A stretch of 64,000 nucleotides of DNA from Mycobacterium sp. 1164966.3 (GCF_001665395.1 NZ_LZSG01000008.1:1-64000); one strand, 5' to 3'. Shown: positions 9,201-17,073, counted from the stretch's first letter. The notes: generated by a model from the sequence alone, not told the origin. Made by a program: numbers and translations.

Positions 9201-9350
9201 CTCTTACACAGGCCCGATGCATTCGAACGTGACGACCCGCGTGGGGGAGAGGCGGATTTCATTCTCGCCAAACACCGTAACGGTCCGACCAAGACGGTGA
9301 CCGTCGCGCATCAACTGCATTTGTCCCGATTCGCCAACATGGCCAGGTGA
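6270..9350 (+). CDS. dnaB: Replicative DNA helicase DnaB with two inteins
   Basis: Precursor of 1026 residues for the replication-fork helicase. The N-terminal DnaB domain (about 20-125) contains QDLAAEQSVLGGMLL. The RecA-like ATPase is interrupted twice. The first intein splits the P-loop (RPGVGK, then ST) at residues 234-376; the second lies at residues 544-967 between RESG and SLEQDAD. Removing both gives a 459-residue helicase of normal length, so the mature protein should be complete: Walker B region LIVLDYMQL, SQLNRG arginine-rich segment and C-terminal HRNGPTKTV are all present. The ATG follows a near-perfect ribosome site (GGAGGAGGTGAG). The upstream DNA holds DnaA-box and LexA-like sites. 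Confidence 0.97.
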   Translation: MAVVDDLGHPGMDATPPSEDFGRQPPQDLAAEQSVLGGMLLSKDAIADVLERLRPGDFYRPAHQNVYDAILDLYGRGEPADAVTVAAELDRRGLLRRIGGAPYLHTLISTVPTAANAGYYAGIVAEKALLRRLVEAGTRVVQYGYAGAEGADVAEVVDRAQAEIYDVADRRLSEDFVPLEDLLQPTMDEIDAIASNGGLARGVPTGFTELDEVTNGLHPGQMIIVAARPGVGKALALDTPLPTPSGWTTMGDVSVGDELLGADGKPTRVVAATDVLLGRPCYEIEFSDGTVIVADAQHQWPTSYGIRTSDQLRRGWDTINAAGSVAQCAQGQTAVLAPVLQVDSVRRVPSVAVRCVQVDSTDHLYLAGRGMVPTHNSTLGLDFMRSCSIKHRMASVIFSLEMSKSEIVMRLLSAEAKIKLSDMRSGRMNDDDWTRLARRMSEISEAPLYIDDSPNLTMMEVRAKARRLRQKADLRLIVLDYMQLMTSGKKYESRQVEVSEFSRHLKLLAKELEVPVVAISQLNRGPEQRTDKKPMLADLRESGCLTAATRILRADTGTEVTFGELMRTGERPLVWSLDERLRMVARPMTNVFPSGHKEVFRLRLASGREVEATANHPFMKLDGWTPLEQLKIGDRIAVPRRVPEPVDTRRMDESELILLAHMIGDGSCVKNQPIRYASVDEANLVAVTISAAHFGVTAVRDEYPAARVTTLRMPSPHRLTHGKRNPIAAWLDSLGLFGKRSYEKFVPQEVFKVPNDQVSLFLSHIWATDGSVRWNESIDHAQIYYASTSRRLIDDLMQLLLRLGVYSRTARVRKYGYRDCWHLYIDRTENQARFLRSIGVYGARGESAREVLAKLDKRTGRPGADTIPKEVWAKIGEALAAKRITHRELSAAMNSHFADATRRFAPGRRRLHDVALVLDDREIHTLATSDVFWDKIVEISSIGEHDVYDGTVPGTNNFVAQGISVHNSLEQDADVVILLHRPDAFERDDPRGGEADFILAKHRNGPTKTVTVAHQLHLSRFANMAR
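6969..7397 (+). other. DnaB intein 1: class 3 mini-intein in the P-loop
   Basis: A 143-residue intein between Lys233 and Ser377 of the DnaB precursor. It begins with Ala (ALALDTPLP) rather than Cys or Ser and ends PTHN with Ser at +1. It has the WCT signature of class 3 inteins: Trp67 in block B (ADAQHQW), Cys122 in block F (AVRCVQVD) and Thr141 in block G. In this class the block F Cys starts splicing by forming the branched intermediate. There is no room for a homing endonuclease. A similar-sized intein at this site is known from M. leprae DnaB. Confidence 0.9.
7899..9170 (+). other. DnaB intein 2: class 1 intein with LAGLIDADG endonuclease
   Basis: A 424-residue intein with Cys1 (CLTAATRILR), block B around ATANHPFMKLDG (about 69-80), terminal VHN and Ser at +1. 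The two dodecapeptide endonuclease motifs are LAHMIGDGS (about 116-124) and FLSHIWATDGS (about 218-228), each with an acidic catalytic residue. The M. tuberculosis DnaB intein sits at the same site and is similar in size. The endonuclease part (about 8300-9100) looks less GC-rich than the helicase exons, as expected for a homing element. The endonuclease looks intact; activity is not shown. Confidence 0.92.
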
Positions 9351-9557
9351 TCGCCGAATAGTAGTCGCTCTTGTCGATCCTCATTTCAAAGGCCGCATTC
9401 TCATTCGGCGTGTCATCCCAGTGTCGCGAATGACAAATAATGACGCGATGTGATTGCCGGGATGATGGCGTGCCGCGCGATTTCACCGATCATGGCTAGG
9501 TAGACGAAGCGCAACTTCAGTGTGCCGACCCGACTTCGCCTGCCAGCACTCCTGTCG

Positions 9558-10073
9558 CTAGATGAGCCTCGGCACGAAGACGTCGGCAGTCCGCAGGGCG
9601 AAACCGAGTGGGGCGGCAAGCGCGGCGACCAGCGCGCCTTTCGCGCGTCCGCGCCGTCGTGTAGTCACTCTGGGGGGCAGTGTCGCGAAAAGTGTTGCCA
9701 GAGTTGGCAACGGTCGGGCGAAGATTGTGAGTTCGACGATCATTCCCTGCTCGTTGACACGGACCAGATTCATGGCATCTAGCTGCAGTCCGCGCACGTT
9801 TCCGCTGAACGTGAACACTCCTGTATCTCCGCGAGTCAGTGGCTCAGTGGTGGACAGACATTCGATGACCGCGAAAATATCGCTGTGCAGCGCAATGACT
9901 TCCTCCTTACCTTCAAAGCGGATGCGCGAGGTCAACGGACTCCGAAAGACAACATCGGAAGCAAGAATCGGTGCGAGGGCACCGCTGTCGGCATTTTCCG
10001 CGGCGGCGCGCAGGGCAGTGATCGCCGTCAACAATGCCGGTTCGTCTGCTTGGTTAGAACCTGATGTGCGCAT
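9558..10073 (-). CDS. NTF2-like (SnoaL-fold) protein
   Basis: A 171-residue protein whose first 130 residues fit the NTF2/SnoaL cone fold: an N-terminal helix pair (ADEPALLTAITALRAAAENA), the LASDVVFRSPLTSRIRFEGK strand-turn region, and the VRVNEQGMIVELTIFARPLP segment typical of mycobacterial family members. The C-terminal 40 residues are basic and then hydrophobic (RRRGRAKGALVAALAAPLG), which may make membrane contact. The plus-strand frame across the same bases has shadow-like composition. No substrate can be assigned. It is convergent with dnaB. Confidence 0.7.
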   Translation of the reverse strand: MRTSGSNQADEPALLTAITALRAAAENADSGALAPILASDVVFRSPLTSRIRFEGKEEVIALHSDIFAVIECLSTTEPLTRGDTGVFTFSGNVRGLQLDAMNLVRVNEQGMIVELTIFARPLPTLATLFATLPPRVTTRRRGRAKGALVAALAAPLGFALRTADVFVPRLI

Positions 10074-10442
10074 CGATACTCCTTAGGTGAGAGTTGCTTC
10101 CAATGTGTTCGCGATCTACAGCTCTTACCTTTATGACGAATGGCGAAGCCTCAATCCGACAGACAACTCTGCGAATATCCGGCAGTGCTCAGATGCTCGT
10201 GTTGTGAAGTTTGCCGAGTTGGCTGTCCAGGCCGAGACAATGCATTCGTTGCCGGCGAGCTCCTCGACGACACCCACACCATGGTTGCGGTCGACACACG
10301 ACAGACGTGCGGGGACCGGTAGCTGCGGGTGGTTGGTGTTCAAGCCAGGTTGCGTAAGTCGCGCGGGCCACATCTCGACAAGTGGAGCGCGGCCCGCGGC
10401 GGCTTACCCGGCGGTGCGTATTCAGCGGGGACAGGGGCCTTG
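10074..10442. other. Intergenic stretch without a recognised gene
   Basis: About 370 bases between the NTF2-like gene and the ArsR operator. Short open frames exist on both strands, but none has family motifs or a convincing ribosome site. It probably holds the promoter of the minus-strand NTF2-like gene near 10074-10110. Confidence 0.4.
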
Positions 10443-10470
10443 AAACATACAACCATTTGGTTGTATGTTT
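10443..10470. promoter_or_regulatory. ArsR-family operator
   Basis: A perfect 12-base inverted repeat, AAACATACAACC (10443-10454) and GGTTGTATGTTT (10459-10470), with a 4-base spacer. It ends five bases before the GTG of the ArsR gene. The CAACCA/TGGTTG core is typical of operators of ArsR repressors paired with an SRPBCC protein. The position implies autorepression of a nearly leaderless transcript. Confidence 0.75.
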
Positions 10471-10475
10471 GCTCC

Positions 10476-10817
10476 GTGACCCGGGTTGACGAGGATGGGG
10501 TGGACGCCCTATTCCATGCGCTCGCCGACCGCACGCGACGTGACATCATGCGCCGGGTGCTGGCCGGGGAGCACTCGGTGTCCGCGCTCGCGGCGAAGTA
10601 TGAGATGAGCTTCGCGGCGGTGCAGAAGCACGTCGCCGTGCTAGAAAAGGCCACCTTGCTGACCAAGCGACGCAGCGGTCGCGAGCAGTTGGCCAGAGGC
10701 GACGTGGCGGCGGTGCGGTCGGTGGCGTCCATGCTCACCGAGCTGGAACAGGTTTGGCGTGGTCGTATCGCGCGCATCGACGAACTCATCGCATCCGACT
10801 CAACCAGGGAGGACTGA
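10476..10817 (+). CDS. ArsR/SmtB-family repressor (SRPBCC-linked type)
   Basis: A 113-residue winged-helix protein. The recognition region is HSVSALAAKYEMSFAAVQKH, and the N-terminal HALADRTRRDIMRR helix is characteristic of ArsR proteins. It lacks the CxC metal-sensing pair, so it is probably not a metal sensor. GTG 10476 is chosen because the family signature begins just after it and the operator ends just before it. The stop is three bases before the SRPBCC gene, forming a two-gene operon seen in many actinobacteria. It most likely represses its own operon through the palindrome at 10443-10470. Confidence 0.85.
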   Translation: MTRVDEDGVDALFHALADRTRRDIMRRVLAGEHSVSALAAKYEMSFAAVQKHVAVLEKATLLTKRRSGREQLARGDVAAVRSVASMLTELEQVWRGRIARIDELIASDSTRED

Positions 10818-10820
10818 ACC

Positions 10821-11306
10821 ATGCCTGTCACCGACGTCCAGCAGGACCTCGATAACTTGACTCTGACCATCACCGCGGACTTCGCCGCGCCGGTCGAGCG
10901 GATCTGGCGGGTCTACGCCGACCCGCGCCAGCTGGAAAAGGTGTGGGGGCCGCCGACCTATCCGGCGACCGTGGTCGACCACGACCTCACACCCGGCGGC
11001 CGTATGACGTACTTCATGACCGGGCCGGATGGCGACAAGTACGCCGGGTACTGGCAGATTACGGCGGTCGACAAGCCGACGAGTTTCGCCTTCATCGACG
11101 GGTTCGCCGACCTGGACTTCAACCCGAACCCCGCGCTGCCGGTCTCCAAGAACGTCTATACCTTCGCCGAGCACGGCGGCGGCACGCGCGCGATCTACGT
11201 GAGCACCTTCGAGTCCGCCGAGGCGCTTCAGCAGGTGCTGGACATGGGTGTGGTCGAGGGCGCCTCATCGGCGATCAACCAGATCGACGACCTGGTTGCC
11301 TCCTGA
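10821..11306 (+). CDS. SRPBCC/AHSA1-domain protein
   Basis: A 161-residue START-like (AHSA1) protein spanning the whole chain, with the family pattern FAAPVERIWRVYADPRQLEKVWGPP, then LTPGGRMTYFMTGPDG and a long C-terminal helix (EALQQVLDMGVVEGASSAIN). The fold forms a hydrophobic ligand pocket; the ligand is unknown. It is co-transcribed with the ArsR gene three bases upstream, which suggests induction by, or handling of, a small hydrophobic compound. Confidence 0.85.
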   Translation: MPVTDVQQDLDNLTLTITADFAAPVERIWRVYADPRQLEKVWGPPTYPATVVDHDLTPGGRMTYFMTGPDGDKYAGYWQITAVDKPTSFAFIDGFADLDFNPNPALPVSKNVYTFAEHGGGTRAIYVSTFESAEALQQVLDMGVVEGASSAINQIDDLVAS

Positions 11307-11363
11307 ATAGCGCCGCAGCCGGGCGTCTGCGCAGGTCAAGGATCGCAGTAGGAGATGCCGACG

Positions 11364-12002
11364 CTATTCGGCGGCGGGATCCGCCAAAACGTAGCCGGCG
11401 AGGCTGCCCAGCAATCCGGCGCAGTGCTCGACGAGTTGGTCCGGGTGGTAGTCGAGTTCGCCGTCAGCCCAGCGGCGCAGCACCTCGAACACCCCGCCGA
11501 CACCCACAATTGCGGCGAGCCGGCCGACCTCGACCGCGGAATCGGGGATGTTCAGGTGTAGCCGGGACTGTTGCCAGACGAGGTCGGCGAAGCTGGCAAG
11601 CAGCTCGCTGCGGAGTCGACGCAGGGTGGGTTCGGTGCCCGATTCTACGAACAGAATCCGGGCCAGCCGTGGATCGTCGTGGATCATGGTCAGCATCGCC
11701 CGGATCGGGGCTTGCGCCAGCGCGTCTGGTGTGAGGCTCCCCTCGGGGATAGCCGCCACGATGGCGCCTTGCATGGAGGTGCGCAGTTGCTCGGCGACGG
11801 CGCGCAGCAGCGCGTCGCGGTCAGCGAAGTGCTGATAGAAGTAGCGCGACGTAACCCCGGACGTCGCGCAGACCGCGGTGACCGTGGTGTCGGCGGCGCC
11901 TCGGGTGCCCATCAGCTCGATCGCCGTATCAATAAGACGCGCTCGACGCCCGGCCTCGCGCTGCTCGGCTGTCATGCCGCCATAGATCCGCGCCGGGCTC
12001 AC
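11364..12002 (-). CDS. TetR-family transcriptional regulator
   Basis: A 212-residue TetR protein. The DNA-binding domain (about 18-70) has DTTVTAVCATSGVTSRYFYQHFADRD, the usual helix-turn-helix with the YFYQHF recognition helix. The rest is the ligand-binding helical domain, which cannot be assigned. It is divergent from the metal-dependent hydrolase gene with 73 bases between, which contain a palindrome, so the hydrolase is its likely target. Confidence 0.85.
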   Translation of the reverse strand: MSPARIYGGMTAEQREAGRRARLIDTAIELMGTRGAADTTVTAVCATSGVTSRYFYQHFADRDALLRAVAEQLRTSMQGAIVAAIPEGSLTPDALAQAPIRAMLTMIHDDPRLARILFVESGTEPTLRRLRSELLASFADLVWQQSRLHLNIPDSAVEVGRLAAIVGVGGVFEVLRRWADGELDYHPDQLVEHCAGLLGSLAGYVLADPAAE

Positions 12003-12023
12003 GGCCTACAGTCTGTCATTCAT

Positions 12024-12047
12024 ATCTGACTAGGCGTAAAGTCAGAT
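12024..12047. promoter_or_regulatory. Putative TetR operator
   Basis: ATCTGACT (12024-12031) and AGTCAGAT (12040-12047) form an inverted repeat with an 8-base spacer in the 73-bp gap between the divergent TetR and hydrolase genes, where one dimer could control both promoters. Confidence 0.55.
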
Positions 12048-12075
12048 GCAAAGCTGCTACTGACAGGAGACTGCT

Positions 12076-12930
12076 ATGTCCAGCGCATCGCCGGCCAAAC
12101 GCCCTGCTCTGAAAGCCCGCCGGGTTCAGTTCACCCCGCCCACGGGCAGCCGCAAGCATTTCGCCGGCGACGACCTGGTGATGAGCCATTTGGTCGCGAT
12201 GCTGTCCGCGGTGTTTCCGGAGGGTGAGGACTTTTTCATCCGGTCCGTGCGCAACTATCGCGACCAGGTGACCGATCCGGAACTGCAGCAGGCGGTCAAG
12301 GGATTCATCGCCCAAGAGGCCACCCACCGCCACCAACACCGGATGCTCAACGATCGCCTCCAGGAGATGGGGTATCCCACCGCGCGGTTCGACCGCCACG
12401 TCACGTGGTTGCTCGCCAAACTCGAAAAGGTGTTCTCCACGGAGATGGCGCTGGCCGGCACCGCCGCCCTCGAGCACTACACGGCGACGTTGGCGGAGCT
12501 CCTGCTCACCGACGACCAAATGTTGGATTTGCTCGGCCGATCGGACGTGCGCCCGATACTGCTGTGGCACGCATTCGAGGAGTGCGAGCACAAAGCGGTG
12601 GCCTTCGACGTCTTTCGAGCGGTCGGCGGAACCGAGCGGACCCGGGTGCGTGCCATGCGAATTGCCACCGTGATCTTCTTGGCCGAGATGGTTTTCCAGA
12701 CGCTCCGGTCGATGGCCCGCGACCGCGCGTCCTATGACCCGCGACGGTTGCTGCGAAGCCTCAACGATTTCCGCAAATCGCCGTTGGTGAGCGCCGAGAC
12801 CCGTCGTCGCATCGCCTCCTACAACCGCGCGGGATTCCACCCGGACGACTGGGACAGCACCGAGGTCCTCGACCACTGGTCCAAAGAGCTCTTTGACGCC
12901 GACGGAAATCAGCTCGTTCAGGCGAGGTAG
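12076..12930 (+). CDS. Putative metal-dependent hydrolase (PF10118 family)
   Basis: A 284-residue protein of the predicted metal-dependent hydrolase family PF10118, helical with scattered His/Glu ligands: DDLVMSHLVAMLSAVFPEGE near residues 37-56, IAQEATHRHQH near 77-87, and a FEECEHKAVAFD segment near 171-182 that resembles a ferritin-like iron site. The ATG follows GACAGGAGACTGCT. Family members are widespread in mycobacteria, but no reaction has been established to my knowledge. The divergent TetR probably controls it. Confidence 0.7.
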   Translation: MSSASPAKRPALKARRVQFTPPTGSRKHFAGDDLVMSHLVAMLSAVFPEGEDFFIRSVRNYRDQVTDPELQQAVKGFIAQEATHRHQHRMLNDRLQEMGYPTARFDRHVTWLLAKLEKVFSTEMALAGTAALEHYTATLAELLLTDDQMLDLLGRSDVRPILLWHAFEECEHKAVAFDVFRAVGGTERTRVRAMRIATVIFLAEMVFQTLRSMARDRASYDPRRLLRSLNDFRKSPLVSAETRRRIASYNRAGFHPDDWDSTEVLDHWSKELFDADGNQLVQAR

Positions 12931-13128
12931 CTCCCGCCTGACGAACCGACGCGAAAGCCTGTAAAACCAGCGAGATTCCGCGCGACCGCGAGAGGCTCGG
13001 CCGGGAAATATGCGTATCCGCCCGCGCTAGGGTTATCCAATGACTCGCATGAGGGCGGATGACCGAGACTGCCCCGGACATCGCTGGCAATCGCAAATAC
13101 GCGCCGTCGCAGGAGCGTTCAGCAGGGC

Positions 13129-13566
13129 ATGATGCCAGACCCGCGCGCCCACTACGACGGGAATGCCCTGGGTTACTCGTTTTCGCCGCCGGCCCACGCG
13201 CGGCCCCGAAAGCGATCAACCGCCGACACCGTCGCGACGGTAATTCTGTTCACGCTGCTGTTGCTGGCAATCGGGTTGTCGGTGGCTGTGTCACTGCTGC
13301 CGTCCCTGTCGATGATGATGCCCATTTGCAGTGACAACTGCGACAGCCCGGAGATAACCCGTCTTGACCATCAGGTGAAAAGCGGAGTCGCCATGATCTG
13401 GATTGCAGCAATCGTTGCGGTTCTGGTGGCCGGTACCGGCACAGTCGTGGCGGGTGTGCGCCGATGGGTGATGTGGATCTGGCCGACGCTCGGGCTGGCG
13501 ATAGTCGTCGTTTCGTTCGTGATAGCCGGCTTCACATGGTTGGACGCGATCCCGAGCGGTGCGTAA
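13129..13566 (+). CDS. Small membrane protein, unknown function
   Basis: A 145-residue protein with three hydrophobic segments, about residues 33-57 (VATVILFTLLLLAIGLSVAV), 85-105 and 113-136. A loop after the first holds two close cysteines (PICSDNCDSPE) that could form a disulfide outside the membrane. I do not recognise a family. Its stop overlaps the start of the next gene by eight bases, so the two proteins are probably made together. Confidence 0.6.
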   Translation: MMPDPRAHYDGNALGYSFSPPAHARPRKRSTADTVATVILFTLLLLAIGLSVAVSLLPSLSMMMPICSDNCDSPEITRLDHQVKSGVAMIWIAAIVAVLVAGTGTVVAGVRRWVMWIWPTLGLAIVVVSFVIAGFTWLDAIPSGA

Positions 13567-14995
13567 GACAGGAGCCCTCCGGCGATTGCGCGACACGGAG
13601 CACGCGGGCTCAGTGCCGCGGGGCTTCGCCTACGCGCTCGCGGGCCTGGGCATTATCGCCGCGCTCGTCCTGACTTTTTGCGCATGTGCGGCGCACGGGC
13701 CGAAACCCGAGGCGACGCCGGCAACGCTCACAGCTGCGCCGCCAGAACTCGCGAATTGTGCACCAAATCGGTTGGCGCGCTGCATACCCGGGTTGGCGGA
13801 CGTCGATGCCAATCTCTTCGATGCCGTCGACGTATTCGCGCCGGAACCAGGATTCGCCGCAGTGCCGCCCAGTGCGGCCCGGGAGTCTGCGCCGGATGAT
13901 TGCAAGTACCTGCCAAGGTTCGCAGCGAAGGACGCACCGGAACTTGATGTGGAGTACCGGCCGGCCACCGATGCCAATGGAATGCCCTTCGACAATCGGT
14001 TCCCCGCGCACGGCGGTGAGCCCGTTCATTTTCGGGTGCTCGCCGCAGCCGAAGGCAATGACCTCGCCACTGCGATGGCCTCGTGGGCGCACCGATGTCC
14101 CATGTGGGGCATTGCCCACACGATGGAGGACGACCGGGTACTGGGGTGGCTGGTCGCCGAGTCTGGTGAGAAGCTCGCCCGGTACCAGGTGGGCGACATC
14201 GACTGGCAATGGCCATATGTCACGCACATGGCGGCGACCGTACTGCCCAACGGGGTGATAGTTCAGGCGTGGTATCGCACCACCGATCCGTCGGCCGCGT
14301 CGCGGAATCACACTCTGTCGCAACTGATCCGCGCCGCGGGCCGGCCACGCCCGCGCTCCGCGCTGCCACCCAGTCTCGCCGACTGGAGCCTGGCCCAAAT
14401 CTCGACGCTGCTTCCGCCCCTGTCGAAGCAGACTTCCATCGACGCCGGCACCCGCGCCAGCGGCGCCACGAGCAGCGTTCCAGGCGACCCACTCTGGTCG
14501 CTGTGCCCGTCGGACGACCATGGCTCCACACCGCGCTACGACCCGCTGGCAAGTTGGCACGACTTCGACCAATCGAAGTGGGATCAGCAGGGAATACCAC
14601 CCCGCCCCTTCGTTATAATCAAGCGGGCCGGCATTGGCGTTCACTACTTGGCCGACCTGCGGAGAGAGATCGCCACCTGCACCGCGCAGCTGTCGAAGAA
14701 ACCGGCGGTATGTGCCGACCGGCCGAATAGCCAATTCCTCCAAGCAGATTCGGCGGTCGCCGAAGGCGAGGACACGGTGCGCTTGACGCATCGATGGATG
14801 CGGGAACTTTCGGTCCGCGGCCACGGCATGTGTAGCGAAGGCGTCGAAGCCATGAGAGTCAGCCAGGTACGCGGGCTGATCATCATCAGCAGTTCGAGCA
14901 AAGGTGGCGTTTTTGGCACGGAGACGCCCCCGCTGGCGCTGAATACGCTCGACGAGCTTCTTGCCGAGACCGTGCGGAGGGTCAAGGCCGCCTAG
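13559..14995 (+). CDS. Exported or membrane-anchored protein, unknown function
   Basis: A 478-residue protein with one N-terminal hydrophobic segment (about 24-43, AYALAGLGIIAALVLTFCAC) followed by a large soluble domain. The segment ends in two cysteines, resembling a lipobox but without the usual small residue before either, so lipidation is uncertain. The extracytoplasmic part contains about nine further cysteines, including CAPNRLARC and CTAQLSKKPAVC, suggesting disulfides. No family recognised. GTG 13559 overlaps the preceding membrane-protein stop. Confidence 0.6.
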   Translation: MRKTGALRRLRDTEHAGSVPRGFAYALAGLGIIAALVLTFCACAAHGPKPEATPATLTAAPPELANCAPNRLARCIPGLADVDANLFDAVDVFAPEPGFAAVPPSAARESAPDDCKYLPRFAAKDAPELDVEYRPATDANGMPFDNRFPAHGGEPVHFRVLAAAEGNDLATAMASWAHRCPMWGIAHTMEDDRVLGWLVAESGEKLARYQVGDIDWQWPYVTHMAATVLPNGVIVQAWYRTTDPSAASRNHTLSQLIRAAGRPRPRSALPPSLADWSLAQISTLLPPLSKQTSIDAGTRASGATSSVPGDPLWSLCPSDDHGSTPRYDPLASWHDFDQSKWDQQGIPPRPFVIIKRAGIGVHYLADLRREIATCTAQLSKKPAVCADRPNSQFLQADSAVAEGEDTVRLTHRWMRELSVRGHGMCSEGVEAMRVSQVRGLIIISSSSKGGVFGTETPPLALNTLDELLAETVRRVKAA

Positions 14996-15012
14996 CGGTC
15001 GTCGCCGTCAGC

Positions 15013-16044
15013 TCAGCGGAAGCGGACGTGCAACGTCGCCAGGCCGAAGATCTTCCGGCCACCGGACTTCGCGCCGACGATGACGACGCCGCTGCGGGTG
15101 GCCGGGTCCAGCGATTTGATGCGGCCGCTGAACTCGATGTCTGCGCCCTCGGCAGCAGATACGATCGCCGGCGCGGACAACCGCACCGCGTAGCGGGTGA
15201 CGGCACCGGGGTCGCCCGACCATGCCGAGGCGAATCCGGCGCCCAAACCCATGGTGAGCATTCCGTGGGCGATCATGTCTGGCAGCCCGGCCAGCTTGGC
15301 AAGGTTCTCGTCCCAGTGGATCGGGTTGGCGTCGCCGGCCACGCCCGCATAGTTGACCAGGTCGCCGCGGGACAGCCGTGCATGGTGCACCGGGAGCTCG
15401 TCGCCGACCTTCAGGTCATCGAATGACGGCGTTCCCGGCCTGCGGGTCGTGCCGCCCTCGGAGATCCGGACCTCACCCTCGGGCCGCACCGTCTTCTGAT
15501 AAGCGGAATGGGACTCTTCGATGTCGAGGACGTTGAAATCGTGCATCATCGCGCTGCGCACGGCGGCCTTGACCGCCGGATCGACATCCTCGGTGGTGAG
15601 GCCGACGACGGTGGTGTGCAGGGTGTGCACCCGCTCGCCGGCGGTGTCGGTGAACGTGTTGGTCACCGTGATCAGGTCTCTACCGGCAATCCTTCGCACC
15701 GACGTCAGTTCGACGTCCACGGAAAGGTCGTCGCCCGCCACGATCGGGCGGTGCTGCTCGAAAACTTCCTCGGTCTGCACGTAGGTGTCGTAACCGACGA
15801 CCACCTCTTCGAACATCCGTCGATTGCAGGCCATGCCTGGGACCGAGGTGAACGTCAGCGGCGCCACCAGGCCCGAATAACCCAGGTCGGCGGCGGCGGC
15901 GACATCCCAGTGCGCAGGGTGATAGTCCTGCACTGCACGGGCGTATTCGCGTACTTTCTCGCGGCCGACCTCGTAGGTGTACGCCATCCGGTAGTAGTGG
16001 CCGACCCGCGATTCGATCGCCGACGCCTCTGCTGCTGCGGTCAT
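15013..16044 (-). CDS. Fused HadA/HadB-type (3R)-hydroxyacyl dehydratase, double hotdog
   Basis: A 343-residue tandem hotdog protein. The C-terminal half carries the hydratase-2 motif AGVAGDANPIHWDENLAKLA with catalytic Asp and His; the N-terminal half (MaoC-N type) has the degenerate copy YARAVQDYHPAHWD. It fits the mycobacterial fused HadA/HadB-like dehydratases (Rv0216 type), which hydrate enoyl thioesters or dehydrate 3-hydroxyacyl thioesters. ATG 16044 is used; longer frames run into the divergent promoter region. It is divergent from vapBC. The physiological chain length is unknown. Confidence 0.85.
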   Translation of the reverse strand: MTAAAEASAIESRVGHYYRMAYTYEVGREKVREYARAVQDYHPAHWDVAAAADLGYSGLVAPLTFTSVPGMACNRRMFEEVVVGYDTYVQTEEVFEQHRPIVAGDDLSVDVELTSVRRIAGRDLITVTNTFTDTAGERVHTLHTTVVGLTTEDVDPAVKAAVRSAMMHDFNVLDIEESHSAYQKTVRPEGEVRISEGGTTRRPGTPSFDDLKVGDELPVHHARLSRGDLVNYAGVAGDANPIHWDENLAKLAGLPDMIAHGMLTMGLGAGFASAWSGDPGAVTRYAVRLSAPAIVSAAEGADIEFSGRIKSLDPATRSGVVIVGAKSGGRKIFGLATLHVRFR

Positions 16045-16141
16045 GATTGCTCTGCCGTTCCGTCGGCTTGTTGTTGAGGCCGACCGAAGCACACTAGCGC
16101 GCCGCGGCGCGACCGAACCGCAGCCGACGACCGCGACGATC

Positions 16142-16162
16142 CACAGTAACTGCGATACTGTG
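16142..16162. promoter_or_regulatory. Putative VapBC operator
   Basis: CACAGTA (16142-16148) and TACTGTG (16156-16162) form a perfect 7-base inverted repeat with a 7-base spacer, five bases before the vapB GTG. A site of this size fits an RHH antitoxin/toxin complex that represses its own operon. Confidence 0.55.
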
Positions 16163-16167
16163 AATCT

Positions 16168-16407
16168 GTGAAGAACATTACCGTCTCTGTTTCCGCCGAT
16201 GTGTACCGCGCGGCGAGGATTACGGCAGCCGAGCTCGGCACCTCCGTGAGCGCCCTCGTTGCTGGATACCTCGGCACGCTTTCCGAACGGGACGCGGAGT
16301 TTTCGCGGCTGGAGGAGAAGCAGCGCAAGACCCAGGCTGAAATCCGCCGGTTTCGTGCGGGTAATCGTCTGAGCCGGGACGAAGTCCACGACCGTGCGGT
16401 TCATTGA
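16168..16407 (+). CDS. VapB-type ribbon-helix-helix antitoxin
   Basis: A 79-residue protein. The N terminus has the RHH pattern (KNITVSVSADVYRAARITA, then a helix ending VSALVAGYL), which binds the operator as a dimer. The C-terminal half is charged and helical and should wrap around the PIN toxin. GTG 16168 starts next to the palindromic operator. The end overlaps vapC by 14 bases, typical of coupled TA genes. Confidence 0.85.
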   Translation: MKNITVSVSADVYRAARITAAELGTSVSALVAGYLGTLSERDAEFSRLEEKQRKTQAEIRRFRAGNRLSRDEVHDRAVH

Positions 16408-16810
16408 CACCAATGTCCTGCTCTATGCGATCTCGTCCGATCCCGAAGAGCGGGAGAAGAGCAGGCGTGCAAACCAAATCCTGGCCGCTCGAGACCTGGC
16501 GGTATCTGTTCAAGTTCTCCAAGAGTTCTACGTCCAGGCAACGCGCATCAACCGGCCGGATGCGATCACGCACGAGCAGGCCGTCGATCTCGTGGAGTCG
16601 TACATGCGGTTTCCCGTCGCTCCGATCACAGCCGGGCTCATGCGGGCAGCTTTTGCGACAAGCCGGCAGTTTCGCATCTCGTACTGGGACGCTGCGGTCC
16701 TGGAAGCCGCCCGGGCTATGGGTTGTGATGTCGTCCTGTCTGAGGACTTGAGCGATGGCGAGGACTACACCGGGGTACGGGCAGAGAACCCGTTCGGCAA
16801 GACCAGTTGA
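16394..16810 (+). CDS. VapC-type PIN-domain toxin ribonuclease
   Basis: A 138-residue PIN-domain RNase. Acidic catalytic residues are visible in RFIDTNVLLYA (Asp4), VQVLQEFYVQ (Glu), SYWDAAVLEAA (Asp) and LSEDLSDG (Asp). VapC toxins cut tRNA or rRNA when freed from VapB; the RNA target cannot be predicted here. Translation is coupled to the antitoxin through a 14-base overlap. All key acids are intact, so the toxin is probably functional. Confidence 0.88.
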   Translation: MRFIDTNVLLYAISSDPEEREKSRRANQILAARDLAVSVQVLQEFYVQATRINRPDAITHEQAVDLVESYMRFPVAPITAGLMRAAFATSRQFRISYWDAAVLEAARAMGCDVVLSEDLSDGEDYTGVRAENPFGKTS

Positions 16811-17073
16811 CCCTCCACGGACCACGTCGGCAGCGCCCGGCGGCCGAGGAGCTTACTGCGACTGTTCCCGTCGACGACGCCTCGCTCGGTATCAGCATCG
16901 GACGTTGCCGGCTCGGCTGCCAGGCGTGCAGCCGCGGACATGGCCGTGCTCGACACGCGGGATGCGATCGCGAGCTAGGGCGTGCGGGCCGCCAACTCGA
17001 GCCCACGGGTGCGGCTGGTGCAGTGAGAGCTAGACTCACCCGGACCTGATACGACTTCACCGCCGGGACATAG

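Noticed and set aside
9562..10086. Plus-strand 174-codon frame opposite the NTF2-like gene.
   Set aside because: Ser/Arg-rich shadow composition; the minus strand has recognisable NTF2-like segments.
16045..16413. Longer N terminus for the HadA/HadB-like dehydratase.
   Set aside because: It would cover the vapB gene and its operator; the family N terminus starts at Met 16044.
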